A stretch of DNA of 64,000 bases, from assembly GCF_963576615.1 (NCBI RefSeq), contig NC_088714.1, positions 27,834,558 to 27,898,557 of the forward strand, in the 5' to 3' direction. The stretch's first letter is position 1; each line of letters begins with the position of its first letter. The position numbers were made by a program, and so were the translations under genes. A model generated the notes under the pieces. That model was not told the DNA's origin. It saw only the letters and a list, made by a program, of their open reading frames with translations, and did no database searches. Below are positions 12,167 through 24,400 of this stretch, one piece after another. This stretch comes from Watersipora subatra (Eukaryota > Bryozoa > Gymnolaemata > Cheilostomatida > Watersiporidae).

Positions 12167-12172
12167 TTTATT
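12167..12172 (-). terminator. Poly(A) signal of the EGF-repeat gene
   Basis: AATAAA on the minus strand about 230 nt beyond the stop codon at 12,399-12,401. Confidence 0.55.
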
Positions 12173-12398
12173 TATCAAAGTTACAATAAAGTAGAATAGT
12201 AGAGGACACAATAAAACAAGGTAGTTCTGTTCTAAACCTGCACGAATGGTAGCTTGCAGGCCACAAATTAAAAATTTATGGGCAGTTGTCTAAAACTAAA
12301 TGCATATGCAGGACCAGGTAAGTTTATTGAAATCTGCTACTACGCATTGACAGACATCGAACAGGCCGGCTCCTTGTATGCTCTAAAATGCACCCATT

Positions 12399-12481
12399 CT
12401 ATTGCTTTCTTGGTTTGAGGCTTTTCCCACTGCTCCTTGATACTGGCTGGTAATCTTCAAACTTTTCAGGCACTTTATCAC
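12399..12481 (-). CDS. EGF gene, last exon (cytoplasmic C terminus)
   Basis: Two bases complete a Gly codon, then [18 protein letters not shown] and the basic end LKPRKQ, stop TAG. The acceptor CTTACAG and phase match the previous exon. Confidence 0.75.
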
Positions 12482-15400
12482 CTGTAAGTATTATACATTC
12501 CTGGCAAATATCAACCAAGTAGCTTTTTCAATTTTATGTTGAGATTATGATAAATCTGGGGTTATCTTGAATATCCAATATGACTGAATTTGTGTAACGA
12601 AACAACCCTGTACTGATTAGTTGATTGATATAAAGTAGTTAGCTGTCGGCACAATGATTTAGAAATGCGTATAAAATTATAAACTTAGGTTGCGAATAAG
12701 ACTTTTTAGATACCAAGAGGTTAGTTAAAGGTTGACTTGCAACAAAATTCACATTACAGTTATTTGGTATCATAAGATTCACCATGTCTTACTCTGTTGT
12801 GTTGTAGGTGCAAAATATATGGGAATGTGATTACAAGCTCTTAAAAGCAAAAAGACGAGCAGTTAATCGCAGCCACACGAGACCGCCGTAGTTTGGATTC
12901 CCTTTCCAAAACGGCTCAAATGGGATGTAGTTGTTACATGATGGTTTCTGTTTACACTTTCATGCAACCTCATCATCGAAATATTTTCACAAATATACTT
13001 CACGCATTCAATAAAACCATGTCTATTGTTCTTACGCGTCTGTTTTATCGTCATTGTAATGCTGTCACTTTTAGCACTGATATCTTGTAACTTACCGTAA
13101 AAAATCGTTAAACTTTTTAACCTTAGCTCGAAGGAGTACACATCATTGTTTGATAATCATGACGAGCCTGTTAGTCACTTGTGATAATCGAAAAATGCTG
13201 CAAAAATTATTTGCGAAGTATTGGGTCACATGATCAGATTACGACTTGACGATTAGATAATGCCGAAACAAAACTGTAAAGTAGCGAGCATCAATATTTG
13301 ATACGGGGTCTTCGGTAAAACCCGAAGTGTTTGTCATAAACTAGTGCTATGATAAGTTTTATATTGAGCTTTTTATTAGCCTTTCAATTCACGTGAAAAC
13401 ATCACGTGACAAGACGATAACCCAACTGTAATGAATACGTCAGAGAAATAAAGAGATTCCAATATACAGCGGCTTTTCATTTTTGAGCTTTTAAGAGCTT
13501 GTAATCACCTTTCCACATATTTGGCTCCTACAACACAACAGAGTAAGACATGGTGAATCTTTTGATACCAAATAACTGTAATGTGAATTTTGTTGCAAGA
13601 CAACCTTAAATTTCAATGTTAGCGAAAACAGGAAAAGAAAGTTCCCAAGAACACCTTTATATCTCTCCTATGGCTATTTGCTCACCAGTGAAAGAAGGCT
13701 CTGGGGTAGGAATCGTTTGAGGATCCATGAAACTTGGAGAGACAGAGCTAACACTTCGGCTCGAAAAACGTGATGCTCCCTAAAAGTAACTCAACTCAAA
13801 AAGTCTCTCAATATCTACATCAGATATGCACAATTGAAACCTGATGAAACATGCCTTTGATGTATCGACAGTTACAAAGCTAAAGTTGGTTTATTCTCTG
13901 AAAGCCTGGTCATGAGTTAGATATGTGCAAAAAGATTCCACACAAATAAATACCCTGGAGATTATGAAAAACTGGTCTAAAAACAACAATTATTAAAGAT
14001 TTGAATTGATTAGCTGTTATTATGCCTGAATCATTATTAAATTATTGTTTTTACTAATAAAATTTGAACCAATCTAAAAGTCATTTTTAAGTAGTTTTGA
14101 GACAAATAATATTAGTTTTTGGCTATATATGTTGTAAGTAGGTATGATACAATTAAGATCAAGCTGTCAATACAAGCCAGCAATAACATTCAAGCTCCAT
14201 TGCAAGTATAGAGGAATGTCTGGATGAATATCGGATCATTATATGCAACTGCGCTCAGCTTAAGAAAGCTGAAGTGATAGCAGCAGGTATAATAATACAG
14301 AGAGGACCATTCAGTATGTGTACAAGCTAAATATAACTTATTTAATGTTATGGAATTCTTACTCTAAAATATAAATGTTACTTGTGTTTCTATAATATAT
14401 ATATGAAAAAAAATCTCCAATTAATTAAATAAACACACAGATTATAGCAAGATATAAAAGTCAAAAGTTGACCGTTTGACTCGTTGTGCACCTTGAGAAG
14501 GTTTTACAGAGAATTTATCAACATTACTCGGTCATCAATAATCATATAAGGGCTTGAGAATCTTTTAATAACATAGTTCTTAAACGGCCTCGATCACGAA
14601 TCGTAAAAATGGAACAACTAAGAGAAGCCAAGTCTATTAGGAAATAGATTGTTGTACATACTTTGATGATGAAAGTTCCACGACAAATTCTTCACAATAT
14701 TAGACATCATACATTTTGGTCAATTACTATTTATTTCTCCAAGTAGTGATTTATGACATGATACGTTAGTAGTACAAAGTTTTGAGCTTACTATATGAGC
14801 TGCTGGAATAAGCTAGTAAATCGTCAACTAGTAAATGGCCAGCTAGTAAATGGTCTGCTAGTAAATGGTCTGCTAGTAAATGATCTGCTAGTAAATGGTC
14901 TGCTAGTAAATGGTCTGGTAGTAAATGGTCTGCTAGTAAATGGTCAGCTAGTAAATGGTCAGTTAGTAAATGACCTGCTAGTAAATGACCCGCTAGTAAA
15001 TGGTCAGCTAGCAAATGGTCTGTTAGTAAATGGTCTGCTAGTAAATGGTCCGCTAGTAAATGGTCCGCTAGTAAACGGTCCGCTAGTGAATGGTTAGCCA
15101 GCAAATATTTAGCTAGTCAATTGTAAACTAGATACACACTGTATAACACCATGTCAAGTAGAACCACGTTTAAACTATTGTGAACTTTTATAAATGGGTA
15201 GTCTTATCGTGAGACAGGTTAAGATTAGGTTTTACAAGTTACCAACACATTGCTAGTAATTATCAAAGGGACGCTAAGGGAATAACACAAAAAGCCGTTT
15301 CTTGACTTTAAAAGTATCAAGCTGCTTAACAAACCAACAAACCTGTTTCTCGTCAGGATCCTGGCCATTTAACAAACAGTTATATCTCCTCTTCAGGTCT

Positions 15401-18400
15401 ACAACAGTTGGCACAAACTTTGGATTGAGCCTACATTGTAGTTCAATATTAAAAGCCAAGTCACGATGATTTTTACCATTTGAAATTCTGCAGTATTTTT
15501 ATCGATTTCACTTATTTGTTTTACTTGAAACAATAACTTTGACTTTAGCTAATCAGCAAATAAGACCCGGGTAGACACGCTCGATGTCTCAACATCCAGC
15601 ACAACAAGATTTCCCTAATACCACATAGTTCAATGTTAATAAGCATAGCAAAGGGATCACCATAACCTTTGTATGCAGCTTCTAAGTGTTTTAATTACAA
15701 GATGCTCTTATAGTGAGTGTGCAAAGTGAAGGAGTCATAACCTTTAACGAGAATCCAAACAGAGAAAATGACTGTTGTGATGACAACTCCAATGAGGACC
15801 GTTATTAAAATGACATATTGATTTCTCCTGCAAGGCATAGACTGATCCAGTATCTGTTTGAAGTTGGTCAATCGGAAATCATCTGCACATTCACATTCCA
15901 CAGTAAGAGCCATGCCTGACCAATTTTCATGCGCCTGAAAAAAGAGCGAGAACTATGTATATAAGAATGAATATTTGGGCGACAAAATTGGAGCCAAATA
16001 AGGTTTGCCACATTGGTAATTTTTTATATAAAAAGCAATTTCCTTAAAGGTTGACTTGCAACAAAATTCACATTACAGTTATTTGGTATCAAAAGATTCA
16101 CTATGTCTTACTCTGCGGTGTTGTACGTGCAAAATATGTGAAAATGTGATTACAAGCTCTTCAAAGCTAAAAACTAACAGTAAATCGCAGCCATCACGAG
16201 ACCGCTGTAAATTAGAATCTCTTTCCGAAACGGCTCAAATGGGACGCAGTTGTACAAGATGGCTTCTGTTTACACTTCCACGTAACCTCATTCGTCTAAA
16301 TATTTTCACAAATATATTTTACGCATTCAATAAAACCATGTCTATTGTTCTTACGCATCTATTTCATCATCATTGTAAAGATGTTACTTTGAGCACTGAT
16401 ATCTCAAAACCTACTGTAAAAACTCTTTTAATTTTTTAACCTTAGCTCGAAGGAGTGCATATCATCCTCTGATAAACATGACGAGCCTGTTGGTCACCTG
16501 TGATAGTCGAAAAATGCTGCAGAAATTATTCGCGCTGCTTGACAGGAAGTATGGGTCATATAATTAGATTACGACTAGACGATTAGACCAAGCCGAAACA
16601 AAACTGTAAACTAGCGAGCGTCTATAATTGGTAGGGGTTCTTCGGTAAAACCCGAAGTGTTTGTCATAAACTAGTGCTATGAGAAGTTTTATATTGAGCC
16701 TTTTATTTGCCTTTAAATTCATGTGAGAACATCAAGTGACAAAACAATAACCAAATGTAATGACTACCCCAGAGAAATAAACTGATTTCAATCTACGGCA
16801 GTTTTGTGATGGCGGCGATTAACTGTGTGTTTTTTAGCTTTTAAGAGCTTGTAATCACATTTCCACATATTTTGCACCTACAACACAGCAGAGTAAGACA
16901 TGGTGAATCTTATATCAAATAACTGTAATGTGAATTTTGTTGCAAGTCAACCTTTAAGTATACATTTTTCAGTAAAGTTACTGCGTGGGAGAGCGCATAA
17001 AATAATATAAAAAGTCCATAAGCATACATTAATAAAATACTGTTTGCTGCATTTGTAAGTGAAACAAGCTTAAGAGACTCTTAGAATGTATTTTCTGTCG
17101 AACATAGCTAAGAAGAATACCAAAGTGGTAAAATGTTTGGTAGAAAAAATATCAGTTGACATTTTGTTTCAGAACCAAATAAGCTGATAAACTAAATTTT
17201 CTGCGTACGGTTACAAAAACCATACAGTTATTAATAACCATTCACTAACAGCAGTAAATTGCATTTTCTTGTAGTGAGCATGCCTTATTATATCCATTAT
17301 CTATATTTGAACATAAAATATTTTAATTAGTTTTAATGAATAACAATGACAATGTCAAAAACTTTAGGATGTATCAGCATGGATCTTATATTACTCCCTG
17401 CCGTACAATTCATACAAAGCCTCAATATATTTTTGCAATGAAAGATTATCTTACACCTGTATAGACCGTTAAATATGCTTTAGAACTGCAGACTCACAGG
17501 CTATATTAATTAGTACTCACACTGCAGGTGCACAGGGTATATTAATAGTACTCATACTGCATGTGCACACGTAATAGTACTCACACTGCAGGGGCACAGG
17601 CTATATCAATAGTACTTATACTGCATGTGCACACATAATAGCACTCACACTGCAGGTGCACAGGCTATATTAATAGTAGGCCTACTCACACTGCAGAGCA
17701 TGAGGTATATCAATAGTACTCACACTACAGGTGCAAAGGCTATATTAATAGTACTCACACTGCAAGTGCACATTTGTTGCTCTGTCTGTTCGCATAGCCT
17801 GCCAACCCATGGCTCCTGACATGAGCAGTCATAGCCTGATAACAGGTCCAAGCAGGTGCCATTGTTGGCGCATGGAGAACTGGCAAACAAACCATAACTA
17901 TAGAGTTGGCAAATTAATAGCTCATTAGCCCCTGTGTACAATAGTGATTGTCAATAATTATTAACGGTCAACATTAAATATCATATCATGATGGAAAGAA
18001 GTTGTCTTACCATGGCACTTCATAAGAATGCTCAAATCAAGCCCACAGCCAGGCAAAAGAAGTCAATTCTTATTTTAGACTCATCAGATTTTAGATAGTC
18101 AATCATAAGCTAAAAGATGCAAAACTATTTCTCTTTCAATGATGTGTCTTAGGCGATACCAAAATAAAACATAAATTTATGTGAAATCCCTGTTAATTTG
18201 TGTTAAAGTAGATTAGGAAAAGAATGGTTTCTTTAAAATGAGAGAATTTCAATGAATGTCATAAATAATACTATCTAAAGATTTTGTAAATACAGTTTTT
18301 TTAGTTCATTTACACAAATGCTATATTTTTGTTGTCACAATAAACCATCTTGTAAACTAGAGGTTTTAGAAAACCAACAAAAGTATTAGGTACTTGGAGG

Positions 18401-21400
18401 CATCTTTTATCAATAAAGAGATATAAACAAAAGTAACATGGCTGCTTTGAGTTAGAACAAATATGTTATCAAGGGATACATTGAACAATTGAACGCCTCA
18501 TCAACCCACTACACTGTACATTCAAACTTCTACCAATAATCACAGCGTCAATTGATCGTTTCAACATGTGATCTCTTCAACATATGATCTCTTCAATATA
18601 TGACCCCCTTCAACATGTGACCCCATCAACATGTGACCTCTTCAACATATGACCCCTTCAACATGTGACCTCTTCAACATATGACCTTTTCAACATATGA
18701 CCAATTCAACATGTGACCTCTTCAACATATGACCCCTTCAACATGTGACCTCTTCAACATGTGACCTCTTCAACATGTGACCTTTTCAACATGTGAACTT
18801 TTCAACATGTGACCTTTTCAAAATGTGACCTCTTCAATATATGACCACTTCAACATATGACCCATTCAACATATGACCTTTTCAACGTGTAAACCCTTTC
18901 ATCATGTGTGATGTAAAATTCAAGCAACCATTGACTTTATACCTGAGATACTTTTAACATACTGCACTAAGTTCCAAGTTTTGTGAACTACTGCAGGTGT
19001 GTAACTGAAAGTGAAGGAAAAATAAAGAATGAAACCTGTGAAAATACAATAATAAAAGCTGTTAGTATAGACTTTAACTAGTCAGTCAGACTTAGTGAAA
19101 GTAAATATGTTTATTTGTTATACTACCTTTGGGTCTGTAGTTATGCATTGCTCATCTTACACTTATGTAATTTTTTGTCTTCAAAGTAATCTAATCATAC
19201 TAACCTATTTTTATTGTTAATCAACTTATTAAATTGCATTTACCTTTCTAGATAGTTTTAAATAAAACATTTGTTATTGCAATATGTAATTAACTGCAGA
19301 ATGTATTAAATTTAAGCATATGAAACCGCTCGGAAGCAAATTAATTTGCATGTCTAGGTTAGAGTGTATTGAAACACTTTCAGTCTATCTATGTATTCAT
19401 TGAGTAATATTATGTCAACTCTCTTCTCCGTGCTATGCTTATACTCAGCTGTCGCATGTCATCTACCCTCACCTGATACATTCATCTATGTCGGTTTCAC
19501 AGTTCATTCCAGTAATACCATCAGGGCAGTCACAAGCATACCCTGCCTCTCCGACAAGCTCTGTGCAATTTCCTCCATAACTGCATGGGTTACTAGAATA
19601 ACAAAAAATGATGTAAAGCAGGAAATGGAGGCTGTAATATTATGTGATTTTTTTCTTGTTTAAAAATTGAGCTTCATTGTAAATCATAAAAAATGTTAGT
19701 TTTTAAAATAACATGGCATAAACAGTAGCAACATATTCATGTTGTACTGCAGTGACAATAGTATAACCACAAATGATATTTATGCAATACATACTTAGTA
19801 GTTGTCGCCTCTTTCTTCCTAAAATGCAGTTTCTCCTGTCTTGTGCATAATAGACTGAGTTCTATTCTTGTTTTTTACACATTTAACAAGACAGTTTGGA
19901 TTGTGAGCAATATTCCATCAACTGGATCCATAGATGTGTTATACGCCACAAAATGATCAATAAGCAATCAATCAAGCACTGCTGTTTGTTCTGCAGCACG
20001 GTTGTACACAGTGCAGTTGTTAATAAAACTTGTTACCTTTCACACTCATTAATATCCTGTGTACACTCAGTTCCATTCCAGCCTGCATCACAGTCACAGG
20101 CATATCCATCTATCTCATCCACGCATAAACCATTGATGCACGGTGAACTGAAAAACAAGAGACTACTTTTGTCAGAATGCAGAAGGCAGATTACTAAACA
20201 ATTAACCTAGCGCAAATAATGGTTAACACGCATTGTTGCTCATTCTATTTCAGCAGTTGTCTTTTCTTGTTATTTTATTTATATCACTCATATTATAGAA
20301 GACCGAATAAGCAGTAAGGCAAGCTGCCAATTGGAATACTGCAGCAGCTTATGCGAAGCTCTTAATGATGAGATATTTATCAAGTCATTTTGTGAAAATG
20401 AATTTAGAGCAACTCATTGCAGGCAAGGAATATGACCTTAAACACTCATTGATGTCGTGCTCGCAGGTGACTCCACTCCAACCATCAGTACAATTACAGC
20501 TGTAGCTCCCAACCAGGTCTATGCAGGCTCCGTTCACGCATGGCGAACTGCAACAGGTTTACAAATAAAAATGATCATTCATTACATATTCTTATTTTGC
20601 TGTATACACTACTCAGCTGCAGGCGCCCATACCAAAGCTGTTAGTTATTTAGTACCAAGTTGTATTGTAAACCAATTTACACATAGTTACATAATATGTG
20701 ATCTTTAGTGCCTGTCGACAAGTTTGACAAAAATGACGACCTGCAATTTTTTTTAATTAAAAATGTTTGTTAATGGAGTAGTGAAGATCATTAAAACAAC
20801 ATATGCAAATGAGCTCAAGAAAAAAGTGACCAGAAAAGGAGAATTTTGGGATAATCAGGAAGTAACAGCTTTCCTATCTTCCGCGCTGTCTCTATAATAG
20901 GTTTGAATTTATCTCCCTTGGTTTATCGGTTAGTCATGAGTCAGTTTGTTCATTCTCAACTCTATAGATTTACAAGTGGTGATGTGACTATCTATAAACT
21001 CTAATTAGCAATCTATAAAAGTTAACCGGTTTTAAATTCCTAGCTTTGCTAAAATTGACAAGTACACTATTTGTTCTAATTAACAATTAGCCATATGTTA
21101 TAAGGAGAAATAATGGATAGAAGCTCAGTTATAGAAACTTTCTGAATATGAAATGCTCAATTAGGAACATGATTTGTAATGATAGGTTTATCAGATACAA
21201 TAGGTATGAGTTCTAGAGTATCATGCAGCTGAAGGAACTTGGCTCCATTAAAAAAGTTGCTATTTGAATAGTGCGAGGTTCTAAAAAGACATTGGAGGCA
21301 GAGCTACATTTTCAGAATAATACGAAAACGAGTGCTACATATTTACTTACATGAATGCAGAATACTGGAGAATATTTCTGCCACACAAGACAATTCAATA

Positions 21401-24400
21401 TAAAGATAATGCTATAAGCTGCTACATTTTATGACCGTTACTCCGCTTTTACCAAGTTTAAGGAAGTGCAAAAGGTGACATAGTTTGAGACAAGCTTTTT
21501 TAAAACTAGATCGCTGACACAAAAAAATGTTTGTGTATATTATTTGATCTGACAGTTTATGAGCAATCCATTTTCCTGCAAAATTCCAACACTTTTACCT
21601 ACAAAAAATAAATTCATCATGAAAGTTCTCACACATTTTTTACATTTGTTGCCATCAAACTTTATTTAACATCAATAACATACTGTATCTAATTTTAAGC
21701 TAGTCTTTGATACTGTTGGAAGTTTTACTGGTTTAGACAAGCTGAATATAAGTAATAAAATAGTGAAAATATAACCTGCATTATAAACGATCAAAACCAA
21801 TACAGAAAAAAAAACAATTCATGCAAAGCACATATGATATTTACAATCTTCTCTCTAATAACCTCAAAAAAGGTTGTGTTACCTTTCACACTCATCAACA
21901 TCCTGTGTGCAGTTGGTCCCATTCCAGCCACTGGTACAGGCACATGTATATCCATTTATCCCATCTAAACAGAGTCCATTGACACATGGAGAGCTGTAAC
22001 ATAATATGAAGGGATTAATAGAGTCACCCGCTGAAATTAGCTCTATCAATCACTTAACACCAGAACTTAGCTTTTGATCTTACCTTGAACACTCATCTAT
22101 GTTGGTTTCACAGGTGGAGCCGCTCCAACCATCTGTGCAATTGCAGCTGTAGCTGAGAAAGGTGTTTGTACACTCTCCATAGGCACATGGAGAGCTGTTG
22201 GATATAATAAAGCATTATTTTGATAATTTCATGTTTGGTTACCAGTGTGAAACAATCAATGTCCATAAAACTCAAAATAGACCAAGAAAAATAAATGTAG
22301 ATTAACAATGACATACCTAAAACAAAAACTTCTAATTTGAAGAAAATCAAATTAAACTCAAATAATTCATATTCTGCAGATGCAGATTATTGTATAGATT
22401 GCAATAAAATAGTTTCTATAGATCAACTCTTGGATTATATCAGCATCATTTAAAAAACATACATAAGTAATTATAAGTTTTTCCAGACAATCATAGGTAA
22501 ATCAAGTAACAAGCACAGACTATAGACAATGTGTCAGAAGGCTTTCTGTGTTATTAGAAAATTTAACAAACAAAGACCCTGATAACTCACTTGCTGCAGT
22601 TAACAGTAGGTGAGTTATCAGGACTCAAGCAGGATTACAAACCTTATAACTCACCTGCTACAGTGGTCAATTTTAAACACGGTTATAAACCTTGTTACTC
22701 ACCTGCTACAGTAATCAAGTTGAACAGGGTTCTGACACTCTGTTCCATTATACCTTTCAAGGCATGTACAGTTGTATCCATTTATTTCATCCGTACATGC
22801 TCCTCCATTTTCACATGGTGAACTGAATAAAAGAAGACATGTTTAGAGAATTGACAGTTTTAAATTTAATGAAAAGAAAACTTTTACAGGCACATTCGGT
22901 TGCTATAATTATGTGTGGTGGACAAATTCTAAAAAATTTTTAAAAGCATTTTGTGAAACGGTCCTTCACCTCACTCATTTGATGCATTTCTGGTACTCGT
23001 ACAGGTCTTTCGTAAAGACTCATGAAGAATATTTAGAGTTTATTGCTGTTCAGATGTTGTTATGTTTGTCAGCTGAAACTGATACCCTACAGGATGAAAA
23101 TATCCGATGGATATAAAAATTCGCGATTTCGCGGGCAGACAACTCCGCGAATTATTAAATTCCGTGAATAATTAGTTCTATTTTTAAACACAAGAGAGAA
23201 CAACTACTGCCTCAAATTAAAAATTAGTCGCTAGGCAGAAGTACTTAACATAGCCGAGTTCTAAAGCTGTTTTAAAATTATCGCCGGGGCTTCGAAATAA
23301 CTACATTGCTAATGCATCACGATTCTTTACAAAATTTTTCAAGGTTTTCACAAGTTATGCACAATGGCGTCATCGCAAAAATAGCCGTTAGGCAGAAGTA
23401 CTAAACTTAGCCCGGTTCGAAAAAAATTTTTAAAGCATCGCCGGGGCTTCGAGTTAACCCCATTGCTAATGCATCACACTTCTTTACAGAATTATTCAAT
23501 GCTGTCACATGTCATGCAGAATGGCTTCGCAAAAATCTATATTAGTTTTTTACATTAAAATCAACTGCATCAACTTCTAAAACTGAAGTTGATGACTCTA
23601 GTGATTCTGATCTGGATATCATGGTATGTATTTGATTTTTAGAATCGTTTTTTTCCATAATTACTTAACTGCGTTAGTTCATTATCTTGTTTAAAACCGA
23701 TCGCTTTTATTCGATACTTCAGCTATTGTTTTTGTACTTCTTGTACACTTGTTAATATTTTTCTCTTTTGTGTTTACTGCAGATTAAAAATGAAACAGCA
23801 TCTATTCCTGTCACGAAAACTAGAGACAAATATTCCAACTACACCGATAGTGAACGCCTTACCATTTGCCAACATGCATGTACCTATGGCACAGCATCTA
23901 CTTTGCAAAAATTTCCAAATATTAAAAACGAATCGACTGTACGAACGTGGCTGAAAATCTACAAGGAGAAAGTTGATACATTAAAAAATAAATTCAAGGA
24001 AGAATATGATCCCAAAATCCATGTGGTTCATGTTTATATGACAAGTTTGATGATAAGCGTGGACGCCCTAAGAAATTAGGAAACAAAATGGACAATCTTG
24101 TTATTAAAAAACTTGAACAAATTAGCACAGCTGGTGGCGTGATTAATCGGCGGATTGCTCAGTGCGTGGCAAAAGCAGTTATTAGCAAAGGAAACTCAGG
24201 TCTTCTTAAGGAAAATGGAGGTAGCATTGAGCTGACTGAGGGCTGGGCGAAGTCGCTGTTCAAGAGAATGGGACACACACAAAGGAAGGCCACTACTGGA
24301 AAATTTCAGCTTCCTACGAACTACATAGAGGAAATGTCGCTAACTTTTACGCGTGAGATTTCCCAGCATGTGATGGCAAAAAAACATTCCTTTGTGTTTG

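Noticed and set aside
14766-15104. LLADH/LLVNG repeat frames on both strands
   Set aside because: 15-bp minisatellite, open on both strands by composition only.
16056-16439. 127-codon plus-strand open frame
   Set aside because: It lies wholly within MITE family B; the 12.7-kb copy has only short pieces of it and no known motif.
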